Positions 16,840 through 27,900 are shown, numbered from the stretch's first letter. The stretch is DNA of 64,000 nt from Bacteroidota bacterium (GCA_018830105.1 JAHJTC010000006.1:124001-188000), one strand, 5' to 3'. Notes: generated from the letters alone by a model not told the origin. Program-made: numbers and translations.

Positions 16840-18585
16840 TTATCCTGTATTTGCTATTTTTAGTTTTTGCCCCGGCTTAATGCGTGAGGCATTGGTGAGT
16901 TTGTTGAGTCGCTTGATCTGATCTACCGTAACACCATCATATTTGCGGGCTATATCCCAAAGGGTATCTCCGTTTTTAACTGTATGAATCAAATAGTTTC
17001 CATCAGAAGCAGTATTTTGAGCGGTTTGTTCGGCCGGAGGATACACCCTGAGTTTTTGGCCGGGTTTGATTACTGAACCGCTGATGCTGTTCCATTCGCG
17101 CAAGTCGGTTACAGAACACCTGTATTTTTTTGCAATAAGACCCAGGTTTTCACCTGATTTTACGGTATGTGTAGCAGAAGTAGTGGAACGCATCACCGGG
17201 CTTTTTCCGGCTTGCGCCATCGGTGCTCCGGAGCTGTAAACCACAAGTTTTTGGCCCGGGCGAATCATGGTGCCTCTCAAATTATTCCACGATTTGAGTT
17301 GATTAACGCTGACACGGTATTTTTGGGCGATCAATCCCAGGTTTTCGCCACTGCGAACAATATGCAGGCTGCGATCGCTCAGTTTTTTGATCTCTTCGAG
17401 CAGCTGTTCTTTTTCAATACCTTTTTGGGTTTTATAGGCGTATAGGTTTTCCTCGTTATTGAGATAGCCACCGATAAAGTCAGAAGGAAGCCTGAGGATA
17501 TACGGATTTTCTGCTGTTGCGGGGATTATATTTTTCTTAAACTGCGGATTAAAAAATCTGAGATCTTCCATGTCCACGCCAATCATTTCGTTCAGTTGTT
17601 CAAATGAAAGCACATCGCGCACCGTAACTGTGTCGGTTCCATGCATTACCATGCCCGGGTGAGCGGGATAAATATTGTGTTCTGCAGCATAGTTCATCAC
17701 ATAGTTCACAGCAATAAAGGCCGGAACATAACCTCTTGTTTCGCGGGGAAGAAAAGGCCAGATTGCCCAATAGTTTTTCGTGCCCCCCGCTCTTCTAATG
17801 GCGCGGTTAACATTGCCGGCGCCGGAATTGTATGCGGCAAGCACCAAAAGCCAGTCATCATAAATTGTATACAGGTCGCGCATATGCTGGCAGGCAGCTT
17901 CAGTAGATTTATAGGGATCGAAACGATCATCCACCAGAGAAGTCACTTTAAGGTCGTAAACTTTCCCCGTTCCATACATAAACTGCCATAACCCTTTTGC
18001 TCCCATCCGTGAGCCGGCAGTAGGATTGAGGGCCGATTCCACCACGGCAAGATGCTTCATTTCCAAAGGAATATCGTAGCGATCCAACAACTCCTCAAAC
18101 ATGGGGTAATAAACATACGACAAACCTAAAACCCGGCTGGTGAGCTCTCGTTTACGACCGGCGTAGAGGCCGATAAATGATTTGACATGTTTATTATAAA
18201 CCAAATCGATGGGTGTTTCGCGGTTTAGGTCGGCAATACGCTGGCTATAAATGCTATCAGCAAATTGCGGTATTTCGTTCGCTTCGTAACCATAATGATT
18301 GATCAGCAGCGAGTCTGTTTGCAAAATGCTATCACTAAAATAACGTATTCTATAGAGGCTGTCGAGCATTTTTACAATGGGTGAATCTTCTACAAAAGCC
18401 TCTCCGGTATTTTGAGCATTAATTTCTTCCTCAGTCATCATCATACTGCTGTCAGCCTGAAACAGGCTATCAGCCATAACGTTGGTAGAATCACGCAGTA
18501 ATTCCTCAATTTCAGATTGTGCATAAGAAATAAAGGGTAGCGCATGCAGTATGAGCAGTAATAGGGCAATGATATTGCGCTTCAT
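16840..18585 (-). CDS. Membrane-associated lytic murein transglycosylase with three LysM domains (MltD-like)
   Basis: A 581-residue exported protein that should cleave peptidoglycan glycan strands. A signal peptide (1-22) is followed by a low-complexity acidic region, then an SLT domain (about 165-300) with catalytic E183 in VVESALNPTAGS, followed by GAKGLWQFM and LAAYNSGAGNVNRAI. Three C-terminal LysM repeats follow (HIVRSGENLGLIAQKY..., HTVKSGENLGLIAKKY..., HTVKNGDTLWDIARKY...), which bind peptidoglycan. The order matches MltD. The gene stands between tatA and the DUF4837 gene, all on the minus strand but with larger gaps. Confidence 0.93.
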   Translation of the reverse strand: MKRNIIALLLLILHALPFISYAQSEIEELLRDSTNVMADSLFQADSSMMMTEEEINAQNTGEAFVEDSPIVKMLDSLYRIRYFSDSILQTDSLLINHYGYEANEIPQFADSIYSQRIADLNRETPIDLVYNKHVKSFIGLYAGRKRELTSRVLGLSYVYYPMFEELLDRYDIPLEMKHLAVVESALNPTAGSRMGAKGLWQFMYGTGKVYDLKVTSLVDDRFDPYKSTEAACQHMRDLYTIYDDWLLVLAAYNSGAGNVNRAIRRAGGTKNYWAIWPFLPRETRGYVPAFIAVNYVMNYAAEHNIYPAHPGMVMHGTDTVTVRDVLSFEQLNEMIGVDMEDLRFFNPQFKKNIIPATAENPYILRLPSDFIGGYLNNEENLYAYKTQKGIEKEQLLEEIKKLSDRSLHIVRSGENLGLIAQKYRVSVNQLKSWNNLRGTMIRPGQKLVVYSSGAPMAQAGKSPVMRSTTSATHTVKSGENLGLIAKKYRCSVTDLREWNSISGSVIKPGQKLRVYPPAEQTAQNTASDGNYLIHTVKNGDTLWDIARKYDGVTVDQIKRLNKLTNASRIKPGQKLKIANTG

Positions 18586-18749
18586 AAATGTAAACCTTTA
18601 AAAATTTGTGTAAAAATAGCTGATAAATAGTTGTGAAGGCGACTACTATCCATGAAAAGCCAACAATACATGGTTAATAAGTTTGCTGAAATAGGTGAAG
18701 TAATCGACCTATTTTATTAGGAAGAAACAGCTTGTCAATCAAGCTGAAA

Positions 18750-18950
18750 CTATTTTATTTCTTTTCCGTCGTCGGCTTTTTTTTCTTCTTCATTTTCTCC
18801 GCCAATTCCATCTTTGAATTCTTTGACGCCTCGGCCAAGTCCGCGCATCAACTCCGGAATTTTTTTGCCACCAAAAAGCAGTAATATAACCAGCACGATA
18901 ATAGCTATTTGCCAGCCACCAATCATACCTAATAATATGGATAAATTCAT
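18750..18950 (-). CDS. tatA: Sec-independent protein translocase subunit TatA/E
   Basis: A 66-residue protein with one N-terminal membrane helix, the hinge FGGKKIPELMRGLGRG and an amphipathic helix, ending in an acidic/Lys-rich tail. This is the standard TatA layout; TatA oligomers form the pore for folded twin-arginine substrates. No tatC lies next to it. A promoter with a perfect -7 box lies just upstream. Confidence 0.93.
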   Translation of the reverse strand: MNLSILLGMIGGWQIAIIVLVILLLFGGKKIPELMRGLGRGVKEFKDGIGGENEEEKKADDGKEIK

Positions 18951-18976
18951 TGTGTCAAGTTTTTTTGATCGTGAGG

Positions 18977-19004
18977 CAAAGATACATGAAATATTTCATC
19001 CCAA
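18977..19004 (-). promoter_or_regulatory. Putative promoter for tatA
   Basis: On the minus strand TTG (19004-19002), 17-bp spacer, TATCTTTG (18984-18977). The -7 box is exact; the spacer is slightly short. The ATG is 27 bases downstream. Confidence 0.5.
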
Positions 19005-19127
19005 ATTTGAGATTAAATAGCAGAATTAAAGTCGTTTTTTGAAAAAGTGATCCCAGCTGTCTTTATCAATTTATTTTGTGCAAAAAATTCATTCATCAAT
19101 TAAATTTGTTGGTATAAAGCGACAAAA

Positions 19128-19160
19128 TTGGCTGCTAAATGGTCTATATGTTTAACTTTG
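19128..19160 (+). promoter_or_regulatory. Putative promoter for the secreted arginine deiminase homologue
   Basis: TTG (19128-19130), 22-bp spacer, TAACTTTG (19153-19160). The -7 box is exact; the spacer is slightly long. The ATG at 19195 is 35 bases downstream. Confidence 0.5.
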
Positions 19161-19194
19161 GCTCCCAAAATCATACTATCACATCTTAAAACCT

Positions 19195-21189
19195 ATGAAA
19201 CGTTATTTTTATTTTATCTTGTTTTTATCTCTGATGCTAAATATCCAATTGATTGTTGCACAGGATAAAACACCACCAGACTGGCGAAAACTGCATTATC
19301 TCTCCGAAGAAGAAATGTCGTTGCCGGTAACCAATAACCTGAATTTTACGGAAACAGATCCGCCGGAAGGTGACGTGCGCATGGTTGCTGAGTTTGAACC
19401 AATGCAAGCTGTTCTGATCCGTTATCCATTTGGCTTGCCTTATATATTGATTGCAGAAATGGCGGAAGACATTGAGGTTGTAACACTTGTGAATAGCAAT
19501 ACGCAGGCCAATCAGGTTTTAAACTTATACACACAGAATGGCGTAAATACAGATAATTGTTCATTTATCATTGCACCAACCGATTCATACTGGACACGCG
19601 ATTATGGTCCCTGGTTTGTTTTTGATGGCAATAAACAACCTGGTATTGTTGATTTTCCTTATGACAGACCCCGGCCAAACGACAACAATGTTCCCGGCAA
19701 AGTGGCACAGGAACTGGGGATCGAGTTGTATGGTATGAATTTAGTGCATACCGGGGGAAATATGATGGTTGACGGACGCGGCATGGCAGCTTCAACAGAT
19801 TTGGTGTACGACGAAAACAGCATGACTCCGCAGCAGATTCAGGATAAAGTTGAAGCTTATTTAGGTGTTACGCAATATGATGTTACAATTGATCCGCTGG
19901 GCGATTACATCAAACATATCGATTGCTGGGGGAAATACCTTTCTCCAGATAAAATTCTGATTGGTCAGGTACCACAGTCGGATAGCCGCTATGCAGATTA
20001 TGAATCTGTGGCCAATTATTTTGCTACTACACCTTCTTCTTATGGATATCCCTATGAAGTTTATCGTGTTTTTACTCCTGGCGGATTTCCTACAACTCCC
20101 TATACTAATTCAGTAATTTTAAACGATAAAGTATTGGTTCCCTTGTCTGGCAGTCAATGGGATGATGAAGCTATCGCTGTTTATGAGGAGGCCATGCCCG
20201 GCTATGAAATAGTTGGCATTAACTGGAATAATTGGGAAAACACTGATGCCTTGCATTGCAGGGCGAAGGGCATTGCTGATCTCGGAATGTTGTTTGTTGA
20301 TCACAGGCCTGTTTATGGTGCAATACCTTATGAAGATTCGGTGGCGATAAGCAGTAAAATTATTGCGTATTCCGGCGAAAGTTTGCTTGCCGATTCATTG
20401 CTGGTATATTACAGCATCAATGGCAGCGAATACCAAACCACAAGTTTTGACGTAACCGAAGAAGATGAGTTTGTAGCCTACATTAGCGGCTATGAAGGTG
20501 GCGACACGATCAATTATTATGTTTTTGCCAAAGATGAAACCGGCCGTCGATTGAAGCAACCCGCTATGGGAGCTTATGACCCACACGTGTTTATTGTGGA
20601 ACAGCATCAAATTGCAGAGCTGACAATTATGCCTGACACGCTTGTCTATATCAATGAATACGCGGCAACTTTACAGCTGATAAATCAAACCTCGAATGCT
20701 GTTGTGATTTCGGCATTTGAAGAAGACAGCTATTTTGTGCTGCCTGTTGCGGTTGATGTTCCCTTTACACTCGAACCGGGAGAATCCATTGAAGTTGAAG
20801 TTGAAATTCAGTCGGGCGTACTTTATGACCCAATTACTTTTGTTTATGAGGAAATACAAGTGGTTACCAATATTGGCACTTATAATGTAACGCTTGAAAT
20901 CAATATTGATCTCATCAGTAATCTGGCCGATAAGAAGCAGATCCGCGCGAATGTTTATCCTAATCCTTTCGGCCAAGTATTGAATATCAGTCTGAATTTG
21001 CCCAGTGCAGCACCTGTTTCAATCCTTCTTACCGATCTTAGTGGAAGAGTGCTCGAAACGATCTCAAATGCACAGCTTAATGCCGGCGAGCATCAGTTTG
21101 AAATCAAAGCTGAGCTTTCGGATGGGATGTATTTTTTAAAGATAATGCAAGGCAAGCAGCAAAAAATAGTGAAGGTAATAAAGCGGTAA
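19195..21189 (+). CDS. Secreted Porphyromonas-type arginine deiminase homologue with T9SS sorting domain
   Basis: A 664-residue exported protein. The signal peptide is 1-22 (LIVAQ). The PAD_porph deiminase domain (about 60-370) has WTRDYGPW (D136), the arginine-rich YDRPRPND (R158, R160), HTGGN (185-189), HIDCWGKYL (H241, D243), TPYTNS (N305) and the nucleophile C355 in LHCRA. From memory these fit the catalytic Asp/His/Asp/Asn/Cys set of P. gingivalis PPAD and its two substrate-carboxylate arginines, with offsets of a few residues. An Ig-like region (about 370-575) and a C-terminal T9SS type A sorting domain (from VYPNPFGQ, about 585-664) follow. Peptidyl-arginine deimination outside the cell is likely; an agmatine deiminase role is the alternative. 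Confidence 0.88.
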   Translation: MKRYFYFILFLSLMLNIQLIVAQDKTPPDWRKLHYLSEEEMSLPVTNNLNFTETDPPEGDVRMVAEFEPMQAVLIRYPFGLPYILIAEMAEDIEVVTLVNSNTQANQVLNLYTQNGVNTDNCSFIIAPTDSYWTRDYGPWFVFDGNKQPGIVDFPYDRPRPNDNNVPGKVAQELGIELYGMNLVHTGGNMMVDGRGMAASTDLVYDENSMTPQQIQDKVEAYLGVTQYDVTIDPLGDYIKHIDCWGKYLSPDKILIGQVPQSDSRYADYESVANYFATTPSSYGYPYEVYRVFTPGGFPTTPYTNSVILNDKVLVPLSGSQWDDEAIAVYEEAMPGYEIVGINWNNWENTDALHCRAKGIADLGMLFVDHRPVYGAIPYEDSVAISSKIIAYSGESLLADSLLVYYSINGSEYQTTSFDVTEEDEFVAYISGYEGGDTINYYVFAKDETGRRLKQPAMGAYDPHVFIVEQHQIAELTIMPDTLVYINEYAATLQLINQTSNAVVISAFEEDSYFVLPVAVDVPFTLEPGESIEVEVEIQSGVLYDPITFVYEEIQVVTNIGTYNVTLEINIDLISNLADKKQIRANVYPNPFGQVLNISLNLPSAAPVSILLTDLSGRVLETISNAQLNAGEHQFEIKAELSDGMYFLKIMQGKQQKIVKVIKR

Positions 21190-21210
21190 AGCTTTGTGAA
21201 TCGAGATAAA

Positions 21211-21245
21211 AAATCCTGTCATGTTTGCATGACAGGATTTTTTTA
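21211..21245. terminator. Strong intrinsic terminator after the deiminase gene
   Basis: A perfect 13-bp stem (AAATCCTGTCATG and complement, 21211-21223 / 21228-21240) with a 4-nt loop and a T-run. It begins 21 bases after the deiminase stop. The opposite-strand small gene ends inside the T-run, so it may terminate both. Confidence 0.88.
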
Positions 21246-21362
21246 TATCAAAATTTGACTTAGATAAACGGCTCCGATAAACGCAATAATATAAATTACA
21301 ACCATAACTCTACCTGGAAGATCATCTTTTTCGGGCTGATAGTCAAATTCACTGTTTTTCAT
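21243..21362 (-). CDS. Possible 39-residue single-pass membrane protein
   Basis: The start at 21362 gives 39 residues: a polar N-terminus (MKNSEFDYQPEKDDLPGR) and one hydrophobic helix (VMVVIYIIAFIGAVYLSQIL). A perfect -7 box (TACTTTTG, minus strand 21403-21396) lies 33 bases upstream, and the gene ends in the terminator T-run. A longer form starting at 21437 would begin upstream of that box. I do not recognise a family. The signal-anchor character and the promoter support it as a real small gene, but this is not certain. Confidence 0.45.
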   Translation of the reverse strand: MKNSEFDYQPEKDDLPGRVMVVIYIIAFIGAVYLSQILI

Positions 21363-21615
21363 ATAAAAAGGCTGTTTTTTGGGTTTGCTGAAAAACAAAA
21401 GTACATAGAATATTTTTGCAAAAGCCGGGTTGATCATCAGAAAATAAAGCCTGATGATGGATTATGGATAAAACAATACGGTGTTTGTGAGCAGGCTAAG
21501 CCGGATGTTTAGATATTAATCTCAATTGAAAATAACTTCTGAACAGGAAAATATAGAGATCAATGTTTTTAGTGAGCCCTGAAAAAAAGGTTTTTATGGT
21601 GTTCTTGAATAATGA

Positions 21616-22884
21616 TTAAGGCAACTTGCTTAACCTGATTCCGTTTCTAAAAGCCACCACAAAAGCATCATAAACACCATTTGTCGCACGAATTGTGTTT
21701 CTTCGCTGAGCAGCTTGATCATAATTAGAAAACGAACCAACCGTATAAATATAGTAGCCGTTGAAAGTGTTTTCCTGGATTTCTGATGCTGAGAAATTGT
21801 AGCTTCTTGCCAGCTCTTGCACCGAAATTTGCCGACCGTACCGTGCCCTGATTTGCACACGGTATTCAATTGCATCTTTTGCAGGAACATTATATTGAGG
21901 AACTTCTGTTATTTCTTCTTCAATAATTTTTGGGGTCTCCGTTTTGGGCTCCACTTTTTTCTCGGGGCTCAATTCAAGAACATCAATTACCCTGTTAAAA
22001 CTTTCCGTTTGCGTATTGGTTTTGTCAGGGGTAACAGGTGCTTGCTGGTCAGGATCAACAATTAATAGTCCGGGCTCTGCTTCGGGTACCATTTTAATGT
22101 TGCGGCCTGAGCTTCTGAATGTGTAAGATAGTCCTAAGGAAGTATGGTTATAAATGTCATATTTAAAACCCCCGGCATAATTATCGAGCAGATCAGTGTT
22201 TAAGGCCCTGTTAGCTGTTTCTAAGCGCAATGACCAATTGGAATTCAGTTGGTAATCAATTCCCAAACCGCCCATAATAATACCTTCCAGGGTTCTTCCA
22301 TCAATTCCAGAGCCATTTCCAAATCCTCGTTTCGCCAGGACTTTATCCGTCCCTAATTCATAAACCGTAGTATTAAAATTCAGTAATCCAACACCCACAA
22401 CAATATTGATGTTCCAGGGGCGATTGGCGTTGTAGCCGGCAATGAGGTTGTTAAGATTTATCGCTGTATTGAAATTGAATTCTATTAATTCTGAATTGAA
22501 ATATTTTTTCCAGACGCGTCGTGTGCCTGCAAGATTGGAGTATAGTGCTTGTCCGCGTAAGCTAAAAACAGGACTTATGTTCCGTTCCAATAGCAGTGAG
22601 CCACCAAATTTCCACTCACTCTCATAATTCATTACAGGATAATATTGATATTGTTTCGTGTCGCCAAAAAAAAGTGACGGGCCAAACCCGGCAGATAAGC
22701 GCCAGCTTTGTTTAAACTGATTGCTTCCCATTGTGGAACTTTGCCTCGTATTTTGTGTTTTTTGTTTTTCTGACTTTTTAGCATTAGCCGAATAGGTAAC
22801 TTGTGCATAAAGTTGTTCAGAAACAAATAAACTTGCTATAAAAATCAAGGTAAAAAACAAGGATTTTTGATACACTTCTTTCAT
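21616..22884 (-). CDS. Outer-membrane beta-barrel protein with C-terminal SPOR-like domain
   Basis: A 422-residue exported protein. The signal peptide is about 1-27 (EQLYAQ). A barrel-like region (about 55-260) of alternating strands includes WRLSAGFGPSLFFGDTKQY and ends near SLGLSYTFRSSGRN. A Pro/Glu/Thr-rich linker (265-330) follows. The last about 80 residues (IEYRVQIRARYG...YYIYTVGSFSNYDQAAQRRNTI) match the SPOR-type fold, which in known cases binds denuded peptidoglycan glycan. A role in anchoring the outer membrane to the wall is inferred. Flanking spacing suggests a single-gene unit downstream of lysS. Confidence 0.75.
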   Translation of the reverse strand: MKEVYQKSLFFTLIFIASLFVSEQLYAQVTYSANAKKSEKQKTQNTRQSSTMGSNQFKQSWRLSAGFGPSLFFGDTKQYQYYPVMNYESEWKFGGSLLLERNISPVFSLRGQALYSNLAGTRRVWKKYFNSELIEFNFNTAINLNNLIAGYNANRPWNINIVVGVGLLNFNTTVYELGTDKVLAKRGFGNGSGIDGRTLEGIIMGGLGIDYQLNSNWSLRLETANRALNTDLLDNYAGGFKYDIYNHTSLGLSYTFRSSGRNIKMVPEAEPGLLIVDPDQQAPVTPDKTNTQTESFNRVIDVLELSPEKKVEPKTETPKIIEEEITEVPQYNVPAKDAIEYRVQIRARYGRQISVQELARSYNFSASEIQENTFNGYYIYTVGSFSNYDQAAQRRNTIRATNGVYDAFVVAFRNGIRLSKLP

Positions 22885-22979
22885 GGTTAGCGACGTATTG
22901 AATGCTATTGATTGGTTTTCCGGAGCTCAATGCGCTAAATTAAAGAAGTTTTGGGCCATCATGTTACATAAGTATTAAG

Positions 22980-23007
22980 GGTTATAAACAGTATGCTGTT
23001 CATAACC
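22980..23007 (-). repeat. Inverted repeat downstream of lysS
   Basis: 12-bp arms (GGTTATAAACAG / CTGTTCATAACC) with one mismatch and a TATG loop, 26 bases after the lysS stop. No T-run follows on the minus strand, so a terminator role is uncertain. Confidence 0.4.
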
Positions 23008-23032
23008 ACTGAATTTTTGGCAGTTCCGCTGA

Positions 23033-24763
23033 TTATTTATTTAGATTGGCCATCCAGCTTTCTACTTCTTCAAGTTGAAGCGCATCCATGTTTAGTTTGT
23101 TTTTTTTGCGCAACCCATTAAGTTTTTGAATAAGCACGCTGGGTTTTTCCTCTTTGATGGCATCCACTGACTGATAACCACTTTGGATGATTAATGCTGC
23201 CCATTCAGCGGGAATATTGAATTGTTTTAAATCGTTTGCCTCAAGTGATTTGCGGATTTTTTCGGGACGCATTTGTGGGAAAAACAGCACCTCCTGAATG
23301 CTTGTTTGGCCTGTTAAGAGCATGACGAGGCGATCAATTCCAATTCCCATGCCAGATGTTGGCGGCATGCCATATTCCAAGGCGCGCAAAAAGTCCTGAT
23401 CAATAAACATGGCTTCGTCATCGCCGCGTTCCGAAAGCCCGAGTTGTTCTTCAAAACGCCGGCGTTGGTCTATCGGATCGTTGAGCTCGGTGTAAGCATT
23501 GGCAATCTCTTTGCCGTTGATCATCAACTCAAAGCGTTCAGTAAGATCCGGATTGTTACGATGGCGTTTGCAAAGCGGCGACATCTCGACAGGATAATCT
23601 GTTATAAAAGTAGGCTGGATATAATGGGGTTCGCATTTTTCGCCAAAAATTTCATCGATTAATTTTCCTTTTCCCATGCTTTCATCCACATCGATAGCAA
23701 GTTGGCGGCACACATCGCGCAGCCCAATTTCATCCATTCCTGCAACATCAAAGCCGGTATGTATTTTAATGGCGTCGAGGATGGGAACACGTGCAAAAGG
23801 CCGGTCGAAATTTATCTCATGATTACCCACTTTTACAATGGATTTATTGGTGGTTTCTTTTACCACATGTGCAATCATGGCTTCAGTGAAATCCATCATC
23901 CAGCGGTAATCTTTATAAGCCACATAAATTTCCATCACCGTAAACTCGGGATTGTGCATGCGATCCATGCCTTCGTTGCGGAAGTCTTTTGAAAATTCAT
24001 ATACGCCATCAAAACCACCTACAATTAAGCGTTTCAGGTATAATTCATTGGCAATACGCAGGTAAAGAGGCATGTCGAGCGCGTTGTGATGTGTTGCGAA
24101 TGGCCTGGCAGCTGCTCCACCCGGAATAGGCTGCAAAATGGGTGTTTCCACTTCCAGGTAGCCATATTCATTAAAAAACTGACGCATGCTGTTAATCACC
24201 TTGGTGCGTTTTACAAAGGTGTCTTTTATGCCTTCATTCACGATCAGGTCAACATAGCGCATGCGGTAGCGTTGCTCGGGATCGGTGAAAGCATCATAAA
24301 GCTTGCCGTCTTTTTCCTTTACGATGGGAAGTGGCCGCAACGATTTGCTGAGCACCTTCATAGCTGTAACATGTATGGTGATTTCGCCCATTTGTGTGGT
24401 AAACACAAAGCCCTCAACACCAATGATATCACCAATATCAAGCAAGCGTTTAAAGACAATATTGTAGAGGCTTTTATCTTCGCCCGGACAAAGATCATCA
24501 CGCTTAAAATACAGCTGAATACGTCCGCTGCTATCCTGCAATTCAACAAAAGATGCTGCACCCATAATCCGTCGGCTCATGATCCTTCCGGCAATGCTAA
24601 GCTGTTTGAATGCCTCGGGATTTTCGGGAAACTTTTCCAGAATTTCTGTTGTTGTGGTGCTCACTTCAAAGGCTTCAGGCGGATACGGATTGATGCCCAT
24701 TTTATACAATTCGGCCAACGATTGCCGGCGCTGCTGTTCCTGCTCACTCAAATTCATACTCAT
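23033..24763 (-). CDS. lysS: Lysyl-tRNA synthetase, class II
   Basis: A 576-residue enzyme that charges tRNA-Lys. An N-terminal OB-fold anticodon-binding domain (about 55-165, [21 protein letters not shown]) is followed by the class II core. Motif 2 is [14 protein letters not shown], the active-site stretch [14 protein letters not shown] follows, and motif 3 is [12 protein letters not shown]. After motif 3 there is a C-terminal extension of about 70 residues ([18 protein letters not shown]... to the end) that is absent from E. coli LysS but usual in Bacteroidota. A perfect -7 box (TATCTTTG, 24788-24781) lies just upstream on the minus strand. Confidence 0.96.
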   Translation of the reverse strand: MSMNLSEQEQQRRQSLAELYKMGINPYPPEAFEVSTTTTEILEKFPENPEAFKQLSIAGRIMSRRIMGAASFVELQDSSGRIQLYFKRDDLCPGEDKSLYNIVFKRLLDIGDIIGVEGFVFTTQMGEITIHVTAMKVLSKSLRPLPIVKEKDGKLYDAFTDPEQRYRMRYVDLIVNEGIKDTFVKRTKVINSMRQFFNEYGYLEVETPILQPIPGGAAARPFATHHNALDMPLYLRIANELYLKRLIVGGFDGVYEFSKDFRNEGMDRMHNPEFTVMEIYVAYKDYRWMMDFTEAMIAHVVKETTNKSIVKVGNHEINFDRPFARVPILDAIKIHTGFDVAGMDEIGLRDVCRQLAIDVDESMGKGKLIDEIFGEKCEPHYIQPTFITDYPVEMSPLCKRHRNNPDLTERFELMINGKEIANAYTELNDPIDQRRRFEEQLGLSERGDDEAMFIDQDFLRALEYGMPPTSGMGIGIDRLVMLLTGQTSIQEVLFFPQMRPEKIRKSLEANDLKQFNIPAEWAALIIQSGYQSVDAIKEEKPSVLIQKLNGLRKKNKLNMDALQLEEVESWMANLNK

Positions 24764-24852
24764 GCTTACAAAAATTTCGGCAAAGATAGCTAAACTGCGG
24801 GAAAACAGTCAGGAAAGAAATGAGATCCACAATTAAATTATGGACCTCAAAG

Positions 24853-24893
24853 ACCAAAAAAAAACAGCGCTGTAATTGCAACAGCGCTGTTAG
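24853..24893 (-). terminator. Intrinsic terminator after the T9SS propeller gene
   Basis: A 10-bp stem (AACAGCGCTG / CAGCGCTGTT, 24863-24872 and 24882-24891) with a 9-nt loop. On the minus strand it is followed by a run of nine T, 25 bases after the stop codon at 24916. Confidence 0.8.
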
Positions 24894-24915
24894 TTTTTTT
24901 TGACTAATCAAATGG

Positions 24916-27900
24916 TTATTGAATAATCAACTTGCGATCCACCTTGGTTTTACCTTCAATAATTAAATGGTAAACACCAGCTGGTAAATGGCTTAGGTCG
25001 AGTTTCCATTTTCCGGTATTGGTTTGCAAATCCTGAGCAGAATAAACAGAAACACCTTGACCGTCGAAGACACGCAGATTTACCTTTTGGTTTTCTCCGG
25101 ATTGCATTTCGATCTGGAAAAGGCCATCGCCAGGATTGGGGTAAACGGCCAGTTTGATGGCATTACGCTCATTCACACCGGTGCAATTGATAAACTCAAT
25201 TAGGACTTCATCCGAACGACTGATACAACCGTTTTCGTCAACCAGTTCGACCCACATAGTTTGAACACCATAACCATATCCTGTAGTATCAACCAGGATA
25301 GTTTGTGTTTCCATATTGTTCGACCATAGATAGTTATAACCTTCGTGGCCGGCATCAAGCGGGAATTGCTCGCCGCCACATAGTACCTGATTGTCGCCCA
25401 ACACGGCTACAGGAGGAAGTTCGGTGACAGCAACTTCCAATGTGTCGCTGTTTACACAACCCAGCTCTGAGGTTACTTCAACCCAGATTTCGTGTGTTCC
25501 TGTTCCCAATGATGAACCTTCAAGTGTAATTGCAGCAGATGATTCACCTGTTGACCATAAATAACTGGCTCCTTCTGTGGCAACATCCAACTCAATTGAT
25601 GCATCAGCACACATTTGCTGGTTCGGCCCTAAATTAACTTCCGGTATTTCACCAAAGGTAACCATAACCGTATCTGCATTTTCGCAGCCATGATCTGAGG
25701 TTACTATAACCCAGATTTCATGTGTTCCAAATCCAAGAGATTCAGCCGAAGCTTCGATAGATGCTGTTGTTGCTCCTGTTGACCATTCAAACTGAGCACC
25801 TTCGGTATTTGATTCCAGCGTAACAACCGCGTTTCCGCAATGGCTTTGATCTTCTCCCAAATCAGGTTGTGGAAGCGCATAAACAACTACAGTAACCGGT
25901 TCACCTGGAATGGTATCAGATTCGAGCGTTACAAAAGGAAGGTAAATACTGGTCTCAACAGGACTAACTGTAGCTAGCTGTTCTTCGGCAACAATTTCGC
26001 CGTCTTCTGTAGTCCAGAAATAGCCGAATGTTTCACCCTGGCCTGTTGCTTCAACGAAGAGTTGACTGCTTTCGCCTTCGCAAATCTCGGCAGGATCAGC
26101 CTGAGCTGCGATCATAATATCAGCTACTTTCAGATGAATAGGTACTTCAAAAAGTAAATTGTCAGGATCGTTATTGGAAATTTTCAGATTGGCATAATAG
26201 TCGCCAAGTTCAACATCCTGGGCGTTGAAACCAACAGTAATTGTATCCGTTTGCCCGGGTAAAATGGTGCCCGCATTTGGTGAATAATTTAACCAGCTGA
26301 TGACATTCAGCGTATAATCTTCAACTTCGCCATAAGTTGTAGTTCCGCAAGGGCTAACATCGCCAGTATAAGTAATGCGGATACGCATGCGCGTTTCACC
26401 GGAGGGTGTACCAATCGGCGGTTCGATCATTGCTGTGTATGGGCCGTCGCCGGGTGTGCCTGAAATCATTATCGGTTCATCGTCGAATTCACCATTTTGA
26501 TCCCAATCAACCCACACACCACATTGGTCGCTGCTGTATGGGTTTCCGTTGGTTACGGTTAGCTGCAGCGGTTCACCGGTTTTAACCTCGGTTGACATAT
26601 CCTCGGTGTAGTCGGTATAGCCGTCCTCGCCTGATGCGTTGTTAATCGACCCGATTTCTACCATTGAAATATATTCATCGCCACCACCTGAAGCGGTGCA
26701 ATATTCGTTCACCTCACGGGGTAGATCAACTACTTCTGAGCTTACACTATAAATCATATCCAACTGGCCCACGTTACTTACAATGAGCTGTTGCGAAGCG
26801 GTTTCTCCGGGTTGCAGAATCTGATAAATACTTACCGGATCTACGGCAATACGGGCATCGCCCCATTGCACTGAGGCACGTGCAGCGCCGCTTTCGCCAT
26901 CATCTTCATAAGCAGCCGTTACGCCGTAGGTATAAACACCATAATCCGGCAGTTGATCAGTATAACTTTGTTCTTCGGTTGTGCCAATGATTTCATTATC
27001 TCTGTAAATATTGAAATGAAGAAATCCTGCTTCTGACTCATATTGCCATTCAAGTTCAGTTTCTCCGGTTTCAAAAGGCACTTGGGCAATCAGGTCAAAT
27101 GGTCTGCTCAGGGCGTTGGTTTCATACGGTGAGGTAAAGGTCATCATATATCCCAGGCGGTTGTCGCCCCAAACGGGATAAACTTTCCCGCCTCTTGCGG
27201 AGATGCCCAGGTAATCACCCATATATCCTCCAGCAAGTCCGGGGATTGGTGAAGGCGTGAAGGCGACATCAGAAACTTTAAAGTCTTCCCAGGTTTCTCC
27301 GCCATCGAAGCTATTGGCACAAAAAACCTCACATTGATTTGAGTTAACATTTCTGTCGTCATAATAAACCACACTCAAAATTCCATTTTCAGGATCGCAG
27401 GTAATCCAGGGGAAGTAGTGCTCTTTTCCCTCACCATAAGGATCCTGATTAATGCGAGTTGGAGTGCTCCAGGTATCACCTTGGTCAGTGGATTTTATCA
27501 TATAAACGTCAATGCTTTCATTCTCATTAAAACCGGGAATACCGATATTGCTCCAGACAACATATAAAGTGCCGTTATCAGGTCCACCTGAAATATCCAC
27601 TGTCATCACCGGAAAGCTGTTTACACGGTGGTTTTTGCTTGTTTCAGTGGTGCGAATACCACGAATATTTTCAATGATGCGAGTTGCATCTTCCCAGGTT
27701 TCGCCACCATCAAAAGAACGGGAAAAGCCGAGAGCGCCTTCGTCGGAAGGCCAGCTGTTATAAATGGCCCAAACGGCATAAACTTCACCATTAGGACCTG
27801 TATTTACATTAACGCCCTGATTGTGGCTGCCTGCGTTAACTGCTGTACTAATAGGTGTTCTGGGTGTCCAGGTATCGCCATCGTCGGTGGAGTAGGAAAC

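Noticed and set aside
24086..24793. 235-residue plus-strand open frame
   Set aside because: Antisense to lysS, which is unambiguous.
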